Shown: positions 1 to 9,886 of the stretch, piece after piece
Layout: every line of letters begins with the position of its first letter
How positions within the stretch are numbered: the first letter of the stretch is position 1
NCBI RefSeq assembly: GCF_013911085.1
Contig: NZ_JACERN010000046.1
Location: 124,001 to 188,000, forward strand
DNA length: 64,000 bases
Source of the DNA: Aquitalea aquatica
Lineage (GTDB): Bacteria; Pseudomonadota; Gammaproteobacteria; Burkholderiales; Chromobacteriaceae
Reading direction: 5' to 3'
The notes under the pieces: model-generated
Told to the model about the DNA's origin: nothing
Database searches by the model: none
The model's input: only the letters and a program-made list of their open reading frames with translations
Made by a program: the position numbers and the translations under genes

Positions 1-595
1 TCAGGTCGTGCACCACCGCCACCACGCCGATGTGCAAGTCCTGCGCCAGCTGCCGCCATTGCGCCATCTGGCTGTCGGCAATGGCGAAATCCAGCGCGGC
101 GGTGGCCTCATCCAGCAATAAATAGCGTTCCTTTTGTGCCGATGCCAGTAGCTGGCAGAGCGCGCGTGCCAGATGGGCACGCTGCGCCTCGCCACCGGAC
201 AGGCTATCGAGCCGGCGTTGCGCCAGCTTGCTGGTGTCGGTCAAGGCCAGCGCCTGCGCCATGGCCGCAGTCTGTTGCCCGGGGGCCGCAAAATAACTGC
301 CAGCCGCGACCAGCTCGCTCACCCGCCAGCCGGATGGTACGGTGGCTTGTTGCTCCACCACCGCCCGCAAGCTGGCCAGCCGTGCCGCGCTTAGCCCCAC
401 CGTATCCTGCTCACCTAGCCGGACACGGCCACTGTCCGGACGCAGATAGCCCGACATCACTTGCAGCAGGGTGCTCTTGCCCGCGCCATTGGGGCCGAGG
501 ATGACGCACAATTCACCGGGAACCGCTTGTAGCGAGACCTGCCAGAGCAGCCGCTTGCCCGCACGCTGCAAGGATACCTGCTCTAGTTCAAGCAC
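1..595 (-). CDS. ABC transporter ATP-binding protein, heme/siderophore/B12 type (3' end outside window)
   Basis: This is the cytoplasmic ATPase that would power the FecCD-type permease encoded just upstream. The reading frame starts at a GTG at 595 and runs off the left edge, so about 198 residues are visible. It shows a Walker A motif (GPNGAGKST, near residue 33), an ABC signature (LSGGEAQRAHLARAL), a Walker B (LLLDEATAALD) and an H-loop histidine (VVHDL). The signature region resembles HmuV-type heme importers, but substrate cannot be settled from the ATPase. It overlaps the permease end by 8 bases, which indicates translational coupling. Family assignment is firm; heme versus siderophore versus cobalamin is open. 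Confidence 0.9.
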   Translation of the reverse strand, partial: MLELEQVSLQRAGKRLLWQVSLQAVPGELCVILGPNGAGKSTLLQVMSGYLRPDSGRVRLGEQDTVGLSAARLASLRAVVEQQATVPSGWRVSELVAAGSYFAAPGQQTAAMAQALALTDTSKLAQRRLDSLSGGEAQRAHLARALCQLLASAQKERYLLLDEATAALDFAIADSQMAQWRQLAQDLHIGVVAVVHDL

Positions 596-1562
596 GCGGT
601 GACTCCTGTTCTCGTCGCAGCAGCCACAGGAAAAACGGTGCACCCAACAGGCTGGTGATGACACCAACCGGCAGCTCTGCGGGTGCCAGCAGACTGCGTG
701 CCAGCCAGTCGGCGCTGACTGTCAGCCAAGCACCCAGCAGTGGGGCTGCCAGCAACAGGCGGCGGGCATCGCTACCGGTTAGCAGTCGGGTCAGATGAGG
801 AGCCAGCAGGCCGACAAAACCGATCATGCCGCAGCTGGATACCACTACGCCGGCGGCGATGGACGCGAGGCATACCACCAGCCATGCACCGCGGCGAATG
901 TCAAAACCCAGATGAAAGGCGGCGGCTTCGCCCAGTTGCAGGGCATTAAGCAAGCGCCAGTGACGGAACAATCCCAGCCAGACCAGCGGCGAGGCCAGCA
1001 GCAATAGCCAGGCCTGCGGCCATTCGGCATTGGCGAAACTGCCCATCAGCCAGAAGGTGATGCTGCGCAGGGCGCCATCCGGCAAGGTGGTGATCAACAG
1101 GGTCAGCAAACTGCCCAGCAAGGCGGAGATGGCCACGCCGGACAGAATCAGCCGGCTGCCATTGCCATTGGGGGAGGCCAGCAGGCGAATCAGCCACAGC
1201 GTCAGCAGGCTGCCGGCAAAGCCGGCCAGCGAAACCGGCAAGATGCCGGCACCCAGGCTGAGCGCCAGCGCAGCGGCCAGAGCCGCCCCGCTATAGATGC
1301 CGAGCAGGCCCGGCTCGGCCAGCGGATTGCGAAAGCGAGCCTGAATGGCGGCCCCGGCACTGCTCAGCAGCATGCCGCTGCAGATGGCGACCAGCAGTCG
1401 TGGCAAGCGTAGCTGCAGCAGTAGCTGTAGTTGCAGTGCCGGCAGTGTTTGATTGCCATGCAGCATGGCCCAGACAATCCCGCTGCCGTGCAGCAGCGAA
1501 CCGAGGCAAGTCAGTAACAGGGCAACCAGCAGGCACTGGCAGAGCAGGGAGAGGCGGATCAT
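588..1562 (-). CDS. FecCD/BtuC-family ABC transporter permease
   Basis: This is a 324-residue inner-membrane permease of the family that imports iron-siderophores, heme or cobalamin. It is hydrophobic throughout, with many predicted helices, and contains the family motif GFVGLLAPHLTR that contacts the ATPase. The start at 1562 (MIRLSLL) is chosen because the longer frame adds a proline- and arginine-rich non-membrane segment atypical of the family. It lies 44 bases downstream of dapB on the same strand and overlaps the ATPase gene. No substrate-binding protein gene is next to it, which is unusual because this family normally needs one; it must lie left of the window or elsewhere. Confidence 0.9.
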   Translation of the reverse strand: MIRLSLLCQCLLVALLLTCLGSLLHGSGIVWAMLHGNQTLPALQLQLLLQLRLPRLLVAICSGMLLSSAGAAIQARFRNPLAEPGLLGIYSGAALAAALALSLGAGILPVSLAGFAGSLLTLWLIRLLASPNGNGSRLILSGVAISALLGSLLTLLITTLPDGALRSITFWLMGSFANAEWPQAWLLLLASPLVWLGLFRHWRLLNALQLGEAAAFHLGFDIRRGAWLVVCLASIAAGVVVSSCGMIGFVGLLAPHLTRLLTGSDARRLLLAAPLLGAWLTVSADWLARSLLAPAELPVGVITSLLGAPFFLWLLRREQESPRA

Positions 1563-1606
1563 CAGCGGGGGAGGGAGTCGGCCGGGCGGCCAGACTCCCG
1601 CAGGCC

Positions 1607-2805
<1,199 letters not shown>

Positions 2806-2825
2806 GAGACTCCGATGGGCTGAGG

Positions 2826-2853
2826 ATTATATTTAACTGGCGGTGTTAGGCAA
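2826..2853 (-). promoter_or_regulatory. Putative sigma70 promoter of bamE-dapB
   Basis: On the minus strand, TTGCCT (2853-2848) is followed by 16 bases and a perfect TATAAT (2831-2826), about 20 bases before the bamE start codon. This gives a very short leader. It is the best promoter-like match in the bamE-fur intergenic region; start site not tested. Confidence 0.6.
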
Positions 2854-2905
2854 AGCCGGAAAAAGGCTTTATCATGCTTCAAAAATCGACCTAATTTATA
2901 TCACG

Positions 2906-3334
2906 ATGAGCAAAGCCAGTCACCTTAAAGATATCGGCCTCAAAGCCACCGGCCCGCGTCTGAAAATTCTCGACCTGTTCGAGATGACCGACGATCGCCA
3001 CCTGTCGGCCGAAGATGTCTATCGCAAACTGCTGGCCGAGAATATCGACATTGGCCTGGCCACCATTTACCGCGTGCTCACCCAGTTCGAGCAGGCCGGC
3101 ATTCTGGTACGCCACCATTTCGAATCCGGCAAGGCCGTGTACGAGCTCAACCAAGGCGGTCACCACGACCACATGGTGTGCGTGAAGTGCGGCAGCGTGA
3201 TGGAATTCTTCGATCCTGAAATCGAGGCCTTGCAGGACCGCATCGCCGAGCAGCACGGCTTTCGTATTGCCGAACACGCGCTGTATCTGTACGGCGAATG
3301 CCTGAGCTGCCAGGGCAAAACCGGCAACAAGTAA
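2906..3334 (+). CDS. fur: Ferric uptake regulator Fur
   Basis: Fur is the dimeric metal-sensing repressor that shuts off iron uptake when Fe2+ is plentiful. The protein is 142 residues. The winged helix covers residues 1-80, with the recognition helix in [17 protein letters not shown]. The metal site [10 protein letters not shown] (86-95) and a second pair of cysteines, C132-LS-C135, are present, so a structural zinc site is likely. The start at 2906 ([10 protein letters not shown]) aligns with the family; the longer upstream frame is spurious. Its stop codon overlaps the aat start by one base. A likely target in this window is the Fur box at 42757-42775. Confidence 0.97.
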   Translation: MSKASHLKDIGLKATGPRLKILDLFEMTDDRHLSAEDVYRKLLAENIDIGLATIYRVLTQFEQAGILVRHHFESGKAVYELNQGGHHDHMVCVKCGSVMEFFDPEIEALQDRIAEQHGFRIAEHALYLYGECLSCQGKTGNK

Positions 3335-4035
3335 TGATTCCCTGGCTCGGACACGAGCTGGTTTTTCCTCCGGTTCGCAGCGCACTGGCCGAACCGGACG
3401 GTTTGTTGGCTGCTGGTGGCGATCTGTCGCCAGCGCGCCTGCTGCTGGGGTATTCCCAGGGCATCTTCCCGTGGTTTTCCGAGGGCGAACCCATTTTGTG
3501 GTGGTCGCCTTCCCAGCGAATGGTGCTTTTCCCGCCGCAGCTGCGCGTCAGCCGTTCGCTGGACAAGACACTGCGCAATCGCCATTACCGGGTAACGCTG
3601 GACACCGCTTTCAGGCAGGTGATGGAGGCGTGTGCCGCGCCGCGTGCCGGGGCTGCCGGTACCTGGATCATCCAGCCCATGGTGGAGGCTTACTGTCATC
3701 TGCATCAGATCGGAGCCGCGCATTCTTTCGAGGTCTGGATGGAAGGCGAACTGGTGGGCGGACTGTATGGCGTGGCATTGGGACGGATGTTTTATGGTGA
3801 ATCGATGTTCTCCCGCCGCACGGATGCCTCCAAAATTGCTTTTGTTCACATGGCCCGCCACTTGCAGGCACAGGGCGTCGACATGATTGACTGCCAGATG
3901 CATACCCCGCATCTGGCCAGCCTGGGTGCAACACTGATTCCAAGGGCTGATTTTATTGCTACTCTGAAGAACAAGACGCTTGAACCCCAAGCGGACAGCA
4001 TGTGGAATTATTGTTTCGACCATGAGCCATCGTGA
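3334..4035 (+). CDS. aat: Leucyl/phenylalanyl-tRNA-protein transferase
   Basis: Aat transfers Leu or Phe from tRNA to proteins with N-terminal Lys or Arg, marking them for ClpAP under the N-end rule. The 233-residue protein begins MIPWLGHEL and carries family segments such as [30 protein letters not shown] and [15 protein letters not shown]. The start codon shares one base with the fur stop (TAATG), and the end overlaps the next transferase gene by 14 bases. Two different tRNA-dependent N-end transferases are thus co-transcribed with fur. Confidence 0.97.
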   Translation: MIPWLGHELVFPPVRSALAEPDGLLAAGGDLSPARLLLGYSQGIFPWFSEGEPILWWSPSQRMVLFPPQLRVSRSLDKTLRNRHYRVTLDTAFRQVMEACAAPRAGAAGTWIIQPMVEAYCHLHQIGAAHSFEVWMEGELVGGLYGVALGRMFYGESMFSRRTDASKIAFVHMARHLQAQGVDMIDCQMHTPHLASLGATLIPRADFIATLKNKTLEPQADSMWNYCFDHEPS

Positions 4036-4753
4036 TGCCGGACCGGCGGTTGCCATTCATTTTTATGCCACCGCCCCCTATGCCTGCAGTTATCTGGACG
4101 GTCGCCAGGCGCGCTCGCAAGTGGCTATTCCTGCCGAAGCCATTGATGCTGCGGTTTACAGCCAGTTGGTCAGGCTGGGCTTCCGCCGCAGCGGCTTGTA
4201 TACCTACCGGCCTTATTGCGACAGCTGTCAGGCTTGCGTACCGGTACGCCTGCCGGTAGCCCGGTTTCAGCCCAATCGCAGCCAACGACGTAGCTGGAAG
4301 CGCTTGCAGGGGATGGAAGTGCAGTTGTTGCCGCTGGAGTTCCGTCAGGATCATTACCAGCTGTACCACGATTACCAGCGGTCACGTCATGCCGGTGGTG
4401 GTATGGCCGAGGATAATGTGCAGCAGTATTCCGAGTTCATTCTCAAAAGTGGCGTGGATAGTCTGCTGGCCGAGTTCCGGCTGGATGGCGAGCTGAAAAT
4501 GGTCAGCCTGATCGACCGGCTGGCCGATGGTCTGTCTGCGGTGTATACCTTTTATGATCCGCAGGATGCCCAGGCCGGCTATGGCGTGTTCAATGTGCTG
4601 TGGCAGGTGGAGCTGGCGCGGGCATGGCAGCTGCCCTATCTGTATCTGGGCTACTGGATTGCTGATTGTCGCAAGATGGCTTACAAGTCGCAGTACCAGC
4701 CATTGGAGCATTTACACGATGGCCACTGGGCAGTGTTGCCGCCTGGTGCATGA
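4022..4753 (+). CDS. bpt: Bacterial aspartate/glutamate leucyltransferase (Bpt, ATE family)
   Basis: Bpt adds leucine from Leu-tRNA to proteins with N-terminal Asp or Glu, widening the set of N-end-rule substrates beyond that handled by Aat. The 243-residue protein has the ATE N-terminal cysteine motif [12 protein letters not shown], a basic stretch (RSQRRSWKR), and the C-terminal [17 protein letters not shown] segment typical of the family. The start at 4022 overlaps aat by 14 bases, so the pair is translationally coupled. A strong hairpin follows the stop codon. Confidence 0.95.
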   Translation: MSHRDAGPAVAIHFYATAPYACSYLDGRQARSQVAIPAEAIDAAVYSQLVRLGFRRSGLYTYRPYCDSCQACVPVRLPVARFQPNRSQRRSWKRLQGMEVQLLPLEFRQDHYQLYHDYQRSRHAGGGMAEDNVQQYSEFILKSGVDSLLAEFRLDGELKMVSLIDRLADGLSAVYTFYDPQDAQAGYGVFNVLWQVELARAWQLPYLYLGYWIADCRKMAYKSQYQPLEHLHDGHWAVLPPGA

Positions 4754-4767
4754 GGGTAGCAGAGACG

Positions 4768-4796
4768 AAAACAGGCTGACAGTGTCAGCCTGTTTT
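4768..4796. terminator. Bidirectional rho-independent terminator between bpt and the SlyB-like gene
   Basis: The stem ACAGGCTGAC (4771-4780) pairs with GTCAGCCTGT (4784-4793). It is flanked by A and T runs, so it can end the plus-strand fur-aat-bpt transcript and the minus-strand transcript coming from 5290. Confidence 0.85.
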
Positions 4797-4822
4797 GCAT
4801 GCTGGCCGCGGGCCAGGCCGGA

Positions 4823-5290
4823 TTAGTAAGGAACTACCCGGTCGTCGCCGCCACCGCTCAGCAGGCGTACGCGCTGGCCTGCGCTCAGCGGAATGTCGGC
4901 ATCCTGCACGATGGAAACCATGCGGCCGCTGCCGTCGAGTTTGACTGTGACTTCCAATGCGTTTTTGCTGCCCATGCTGCGCTGGGCAGCCTGCGTGCCG
5001 AAACCACCGGCCAAGGCGCCGATGATGCCGCCAGCGATGGCACCCTTGCCGCCGCCGACATTGCTGCCGGCCAGGCCGCCAAGAGCTGCGCCACCCAGTG
5101 TCAGCAGCTCATTGTTCTGGCCTTCCATCTTGACGTTGTTGACCGACACCACGGTGCCCAGTTGTACGGTTTGTGCCTGACGCATCTGCCCCTTGGAGTA
5201 GACGGCGGCGGAGTCAGAGGTAGCGCAGCCGGAGAGCAGGCCCAGCGACAGGCTGCCAAGCATTACAAGGCGAGTCATCTTGTTGAACAT
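4823..5290 (-). CDS. SlyB-like glycine-zipper outer membrane lipoprotein
   Basis: This 155-residue lipoprotein has a signal peptide ending LLSGC and a central glycine-zipper segment (GGAALGGLAGSNVGGG and following, about residues 67-100), typical of SlyB/Pcp-type envelope lipoproteins. Such proteins sit in the outer membrane and help preserve envelope integrity; the exact role here is unknown. The start at 5290 is preceded by a GGGAGG ribosome site, which rules out the longer frame. It lies 17 bases downstream of pyrD on the same strand. Confidence 0.88.
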   Translation of the reverse strand: MFNKMTRLVMLGSLSLGLLSGCATSDSAAVYSKGQMRQAQTVQLGTVVSVNNVKMEGQNNELLTLGGAALGGLAGSNVGGGKGAIAGGIIGALAGGFGTQAAQRSMGSKNALEVTVKLDGSGRMVSIVQDADIPLSAGQRVRLLSGGGDDRVVPY

Positions 5291-5307
5291 ATATCCTCCC
5301 TGGGATG

Positions 5308-6348
5308 TCAATTGCGGGTTTGTTGCTGCAGGTGGCGGGCGATGGCCTGGCTGCACCGGGCAATCAGCGGTGGTCCCTGATAGATCAGGCCGCTGTACAG
5401 CTGCACCAGTGTGGCGCCGGCTTGCAGCTTTTCTACTGCATCTTCACCGCTTAGAATGCCGCCTACACCTATGATGGGCAGGCTGCCGTCTAGTTCACGC
5501 GCCAGCTTGCGAATCAGTGCGGTAGAACGCTCCCGTACCGGTGCGCCGGACAGGCCGCCAGCTTCGTCCTGCAACGGGTGGCCGGCAATCTCTACTCGCG
5601 ATAGCGTGGTATTGGTGGCGATCACGCCATCGATCTTGTTAACGGTCAGCAGGCGGGCGATGTCGGCGATCTGCTCATCGTCCAGGTCAGGTGCGATCTT
5701 TACCGCCAGCGGTACATAGCGGCCATGCTGCTCGGCCAGTTGCTGCTGGCGGGTCTTGAGTGCAGCCAGCAGGCGCGACAGTTCGTCACCTTGCTGCAGC
5801 TGGCGCAGGTTCTTGGTATTGGGCGAGGAGATATTGACCGTGATGTAGCTGGCGTAGGCATAGACCTTGTCCAGGCAGATCAGGTAGTCATCGACCGCGT
5901 TTTCAATCGGGGTAACGGCGTTCTTGCCGATATTGATGCCCAGCACGCCGTTGAAGCGGCAGTTGCGCACATTGTCGAGCAATACATCAACGCCACGGTT
6001 GTTGAAACCCATGCGATTGATGATGCCCTGATGTTCCGGCACGCGGAACAGGCGTGGCTTGGGATTGCCATCCTGCGGGCGTGGGGTGATGGTGCCGATT
6101 TCCAGAAAGCCGAAGCCCAGTGCCGCCAGAGCGTCGATATGATCGCCATTCTTGTCCAGGCCAGCCGCCAGCCCAACCGCATTGGGAAAGGTCAGGCCCA
6201 TGGCCTTGACCGGTGCCCGGGTCACGGCCGGAGCAGCAAGACCCAGCAGGCGCAGTTTGTGCGCCTTGTCCAGTAGCTGCAGGGTTTGTTCGTGGGCGGT
6301 TTCTGCGTCAAATCTGAACAGCAGAGGGCGCAGAAGCGGGTAGAGCAT
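5308..6348 (-). CDS. pyrD: Dihydroorotate dehydrogenase, class 2 (quinone)
   Basis: PyrD oxidises dihydroorotate to orotate in pyrimidine synthesis and passes electrons to membrane quinones through FMN. The 346-residue length and the N-terminal membrane-associated extension ([11 protein letters not shown]) identify class 2. Visible family segments include [37 protein letters not shown] and [11 protein letters not shown]. It starts a small minus-strand unit with the SlyB-like gene. Confidence 0.97.
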   Translation of the reverse strand: MLYPLLRPLLFRFDAETAHEQTLQLLDKAHKLRLLGLAAPAVTRAPVKAMGLTFPNAVGLAAGLDKNGDHIDALAALGFGFLEIGTITPRPQDGNPKPRLFRVPEHQGIINRMGFNNRGVDVLLDNVRNCRFNGVLGINIGKNAVTPIENAVDDYLICLDKVYAYASYITVNISSPNTKNLRQLQQGDELSRLLAALKTRQQQLAEQHGRYVPLAVKIAPDLDDEQIADIARLLTVNKIDGVIATNTTLSRVEIAGHPLQDEAGGLSGAPVRERSTALIRKLARELDGSLPIIGVGGILSGEDAVEKLQAGATLVQLYSGLIYQGPPLIARCSQAIARHLQQQTRN

Positions 6349-6441
6349 GAGCGTCTCCGGAATGAATGTGCCCGCTAGTATAACCGGGCAATGGCCCTGA
6401 GCCGAAGCTCCATGGTCAAATCCACGCCCGATTACCCGGCT

Positions 6442-7032
6442 TCACAGTATCTGGCAGGCTTCGTCAAAACCAAAGCGTGGAGAGCGGGCATGCAGCTTGC
6501 CGGCCTCGCCATAGCCCAGGTTGATCAGGAAATTGGACTGGCAGCGGCCATCGGCAAAAAACTCGCTATCCACTCCGGCATTGTCAAAGCCGGACATCGG
6601 GCCGCAGTCCAGCCCCAGCGAGCGCGCGGCCATGATCAGGTAAGCACCCTGCAGTGTGCTGTTACGGGCGGCTGTCGCTTTAATGGCAGCGTCGTTACCT
6701 TCAAACCAGCTCTTGGCGTCGGCGTGCGGAAACAGTCGCGGCAGGTGCTCGTAAAACTGCATGTCCTGCGCCACGAGCACGCATACCGGTGCGGCCATGG
6801 TCTTGTCGACATTGCCTTCCATCAGGAAGGGACGCAGTCTTTCCTTGGCCGCAGCGGTCTTGAGAAAGACGAAGCGGGCTGGTGAGCAGTTGGCGCTGGT
6901 GGGGCAGAGCTTGAGCAGGTCAAACAGCTGGTGCAGGGTCTCGTCGCTTACCGGGCGTTGCTGCCAGTGGCTGTGACTGCGGGCATTGTGAAACAGCTGT
7001 TCCAGCGCAGTGGCGGATAGTGGGGTGGTCAT
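6442..7032 (-). CDS. Nitroreductase-family protein, RutE-like (malonic semialdehyde reductase)
   Basis: A 196-residue flavin oxidoreductase of the nitroreductase fold, closest by eye to RutE/YdfG-partner malonic semialdehyde reductases of the same length. The N-terminus has the FMN-binding RSHSHWQQRPVSDETL pattern, followed by CPTSANCSPARFVFL and the C-terminal NLGYGE segment. No other rut genes (pyrimidine degradation) are nearby, so a general NADH-dependent aldehyde or quinone reductase role is equally possible. It follows the motD-like gene on the same strand with a 35-base gap. Confidence 0.85.
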   Translation of the reverse strand: MTTPLSATALEQLFHNARSHSHWQQRPVSDETLHQLFDLLKLCPTSANCSPARFVFLKTAAAKERLRPFLMEGNVDKTMAAPVCVLVAQDMQFYEHLPRLFPHADAKSWFEGNDAAIKATAARNSTLQGAYLIMAARSLGLDCGPMSGFDNAGVDSEFFADGRCQSNFLINLGYGEAGKLHARSPRFGFDEACQIL

Positions 7033-7067
7033 GGGCTCCTCCTGATTGGTATTGTGTGGGCGTCTGA

Positions 7068-7886
7068 CTATTTCCCGGCCGCAGCGGCTGCCGGGGCGGG
7101 GGGGGTGGATGGCTGCGATGGCAGCACTTCGGCCTCGTTCTGGTCTTCGGCCAGCACGGTAATGGACACGCGACGGTTGGTGGCGCGGCCATCTGGCGTG
7201 GTGTTATCGGCTACCGGCAGGTTTTCTCCCCGTCCTACCGCAACCAGTCTGGCCGGGCTGATACCGCTTTCCTGAAACAAGCGCACCACGCTGCCAGCTC
7301 GGGCGGCTGACAGCTCCCAGTTGGATGGGTAAGTGGAGGTCTTGATCGGTACGTTATCGGTAAAGCCTTCCACCCGGATTTGGTTGTCTACCTTGGACAG
7401 CAGGGCGGCCATGCCGGACATGATCTGGCGCGACTGGTCGTTGGGTGAGGCCTGGCCCACCGGAAATAGCGCCGTATCACGGATATCGACGGTAATGCCC
7501 TTGGGGCTCTGGGTGATGTTTACTTGGCCACCCTTGACCAGCGGGTCCATTACCTTGGCCAGATCGGCTGCCAGTGAACCGAGTTTGGCATTCGGCTCGA
7601 CGTGGTGATCCCCCTTGACCGCCTTGGCAATCGGCTTGGTCTGGGGGATTTCTATCATGGTATTGGCCCCGCCAGTGGGCGGGGTGGTATTGATATTGAC
7701 AGTGGAGCCGCTGCGAAAGGCATCAACGATGGCCGAGGACAGTACCCGGTACTTGCCTTCGTTGACCGAGGAAATGGCGTACATCACCACGAAAAAGGCG
7801 AACAGCAATGTGATGAAGTCGGCATAGGATACCAGCCAGCGTTCATGGTTTTCGTGTTCTTCTTCCTGACGGCGTCTGCGTGCCAT
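7068..7886 (-). CDS. motD: Flagellar motor protein MotD-like (MotB/OmpA family)
   Basis: This 272-residue stator-type protein begins with an arginine cluster followed by HERWLVSYADFITLLFAFF. Asp23 matches the proton-conducting aspartate of MotB in the single membrane helix (about 24-43). An OmpA-like peptidoglycan-binding domain follows (about 125-245), with GFTDNVPI and ELSAARA segments. The N-terminus is most like MotD, which normally pairs with MotC. No motC or motA lies next to it; the upstream neighbour is sppA. The start at 7886 is where family similarity begins. Partner and function are inferred. Confidence 0.85.
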   Translation of the reverse strand: MARRRRQEEEHENHERWLVSYADFITLLFAFFVVMYAISSVNEGKYRVLSSAIVDAFRSGSTVNINTTPPTGGANTMIEIPQTKPIAKAVKGDHHVEPNAKLGSLAADLAKVMDPLVKGGQVNITQSPKGITVDIRDTALFPVGQASPNDQSRQIMSGMAALLSKVDNQIRVEGFTDNVPIKTSTYPSNWELSAARAGSVVRLFQESGISPARLVAVGRGENLPVADNTTPDGRATNRRVSITVLAEDQNEAEVLPSQPSTPPAPAAAAAGK

Positions 7887-7911
7887 ATGTGCTCCGCGAT
7901 GAGGGCTGTTG

Positions 7912-8850
7912 TCAGAACAGGCGTGTGTTGAACAGGCTGCGCACGCCACCGGCGAATTCGACGCCTATCTTGCGCGCCACGCGGCTGGAAAGGTCGTCCT
8001 GCTGGGTGTAGTCCACCGTCTTGGCGGCCTTGATGATGTCACGCGCTACCGAGCGGGTATTACCCAGGCCGTCGGCTAGTCCCAGTGGAATGCTTTTTTC
8101 GCCAATCCACACCATGCCGGAGAATAGCTGCGGGTCGCTTTTCAGCCGACTGCCACGGCCATCCTTGACCGCCTTGATGAATTGCTGGTGGATGTCATCC
8201 AGCAATTGTTGGCGGATGGCATCCTGCTTTGGATTGACCGGAGAGAAGGGGTCACCCATCGCTTTGTTTTCACCGGCTGTTTTCAGGCGGCGTTCCACGC
8301 CCAGCTTGTCCATCAGGCCGGTAAAGCCAAAGCCGTCGGACAACACACCAATCGAGCCGATGATGCTGGCTTTGTCGACGAAGATCTTGTCAGCAGCAGC
8401 AGCGATGTAGTAACAGCCGGAGGCACATACTTCCTGCACGGTGACATACACCGGAATGGCCGGGTGCAATTTCTTCTGGCGACGGATTTCATCATAGGCC
8501 ATGCCTGACAGTACCGGGCTGCCGCCGGGGCTGTTGGCCTCAATGACGATGCCGCGCGTTCCGTGGTCGGCATAGGCGTCTTCCAGTGCGGCGTTGAGTT
8601 TCTCGGCAGTATTGTTTTCACTGTCGATGACGCCATCCAGGCTGATGACGGCAGTGTGGCCGCTGCCGGTGAGGGCCTCGGCCGATTTATCTTCATTACG
8701 AGCAAAAGCAAAGGCCAGCAGGCTGCCGATGATGCCCAGCCACACCAGGCGGAAAAAGATTTTCCAGCGGCGGCTGCGGCGTTGTTCCACCACGGCGGCC
8801 ATGGCCAGTTTTTCCACCAGCTGGCGTTCCCAGTTTGGAGTGTCGTTCAT
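7912..8850 (-). CDS. sppA: S49 signal peptide peptidase, SppA type
   Basis: A membrane-anchored serine protease that degrades cleaved signal peptides. The protein is 312 residues, the short single-domain form. There is one N-terminal transmembrane segment (about 32-50). The nucleophile Ser144 sits in CASGCYYIA, and the general base is likely Lys196 in GENK; their 52-residue spacing matches characterised short SppA enzymes. The oxyanion segment NSPGGSP (about 106-112) is also present. It lies 25 bases upstream of motD and 41 bases downstream of the Rieske gene. Confidence 0.94.
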   Translation of the reverse strand: MNDTPNWERQLVEKLAMAAVVEQRRSRRWKIFFRLVWLGIIGSLLAFAFARNEDKSAEALTGSGHTAVISLDGVIDSENNTAEKLNAALEDAYADHGTRGIVIEANSPGGSPVLSGMAYDEIRRQKKLHPAIPVYVTVQEVCASGCYYIAAAADKIFVDKASIIGSIGVLSDGFGFTGLMDKLGVERRLKTAGENKAMGDPFSPVNPKQDAIRQQLLDDIHQQFIKAVKDGRGSRLKSDPQLFSGMVWIGEKSIPLGLADGLGNTRSVARDIIKAAKTVDYTQQDDLSSRVARKIGVEFAGGVRSLFNTRLF

Positions 8851-8891
8851 TGTGCTTGCCCTGAGTGCGAATGTCGGCAGTCTAGCAAAAT

Positions 8892-9251
8892 TCAGTCAGG
8901 CATGACATTCAGCCACACTTGGCCATCTGCTTCATGCAAGGGAAGGGGCTGCAGACTCTGGCCGCGGCAGGGGCCGCCGACGCAGCGGCCATTATTCGGC
9001 AGGTAGAGCGCACCGTGCATGCTGCACACCAGATATTGGCCAGACAGGTCGAACACATTGCCATCCTGCAAATCCAGTTCGATAGGGATGTGGCGGCAGG
9101 CATTCAGATAGCCATAGACCCGGCCCTGATAGCGCAGGGCGATGGCCGCTTGCGGCTTGCCATCCCGGCCAGGGACGTCAAAGCGTACGGCGCGGCCGCT
9201 ATCAAGCAGGGCGGCACTGGCGCAGATCAGCCTAGCCGTGCCAGCAGCCAT
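8892..9251 (-). CDS. Small Rieske [2Fe-2S] ferredoxin-like protein
   Basis: This 119-residue protein is a stand-alone Rieske domain. The cluster ligands are C52-R-H54 and C76-SM-H79 (CSMHGA), so a 2Fe-2S cluster is expected. No membrane anchor is seen, and it is probably a soluble electron carrier. The chosen start overlaps the HAD phosphatase gene by 25 bases, and a shorter start is possible. It sits in a run rluC - HAD - Rieske - sppA, all on the minus strand with overlapping or near-contiguous ends. Redox partner unknown. Confidence 0.88.
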   Translation of the reverse strand: MAAGTARLICASAALLDSGRAVRFDVPGRDGKPQAAIALRYQGRVYGYLNACRHIPIELDLQDGNVFDLSGQYLVCSMHGALYLPNNGRCVGGPCRGQSLQPLPLHEADGQVWLNVMPD

Positions 9252-9886
9252 TGCTGCAACTCCGCAAAGCTGTGGACGATGGTCTGCGGCTGGCAATCCT
9301 CTAGCAGTCTCACATCGTGCGCGCCGTAGCTGACGCCAACGCCATGCGCGCGGGCGTTCAGTGCCATGTTGAGGTCGTGGCTGGTGTCGCCAATCATCAC
9401 CGTGCGCGCCAGCTCCACGCCCAGCTGATCGCTCAGTTCCTGCAGCATGGCCGGATGCGGCTTGGAGTGGCATTCGTCTACGGTGCGGGTGGCGTCGAAC
9501 AGCGGACCCAGCCCGGTTTCGGCCAGCAGGCGATTAAGGCCCACCCGGCTGTTGCCGGTGGCCACGGCCATGAATACGCCACTGTCACGCAAGGTTTGCA
9601 GGCCTTCACGCACGCCATCGAACAGCGTCACGCCATCGTCGCTGCTGCGGTAATGGCGGATGAAACATTCGGTCAGCGCCTTGTGCTGGGCATCGTCCAG
9701 GCCGGGGCAGGCCAGATGCAGGGCCTGGTCCAGCCGCAGGCCGATGACATGGCTGGCTGCCTGACGGTCTGGCACGGGTAGGCCCAGTTCGCGGCAGGCA
9801 TTCTGGATGGAATGGGTGATGTGTGCTGTGGAGTCCATCAGCGTGCCATCCCAGTCAAAAACCAGCAGGTCGTAGTGGCGGGCCAT
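9227..9886 (-). CDS. HAD-IA family phosphatase, phosphoglycolate phosphatase-like
   Basis: A 219-residue haloacid-dehalogenase hydrolase. Motif I is VFDWDGTLMDS, with nucleophile Asp11 and acid/base Asp13; motif II is the ATGNSR region; the final motif MIGDTSHDLNMA supplies the magnesium-binding Asp. The fold and length match Gph-like phosphoglycolate phosphatases, but the substrate cannot be read. The start codon shares one base with the rluC stop, so it is coupled to rluC. Confidence 0.9.
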   Translation of the reverse strand: MARHYDLLVFDWDGTLMDSTAHITHSIQNACRELGLPVPDRQAASHVIGLRLDQALHLACPGLDDAQHKALTECFIRHYRSSDDGVTLFDGVREGLQTLRDSGVFMAVATGNSRVGLNRLLAETGLGPLFDATRTVDECHSKPHPAMLQELSDQLGVELARTVMIGDTSHDLNMALNARAHGVGVSYGAHDVRLLEDCQPQTIVHSFAELQQWLLARLG

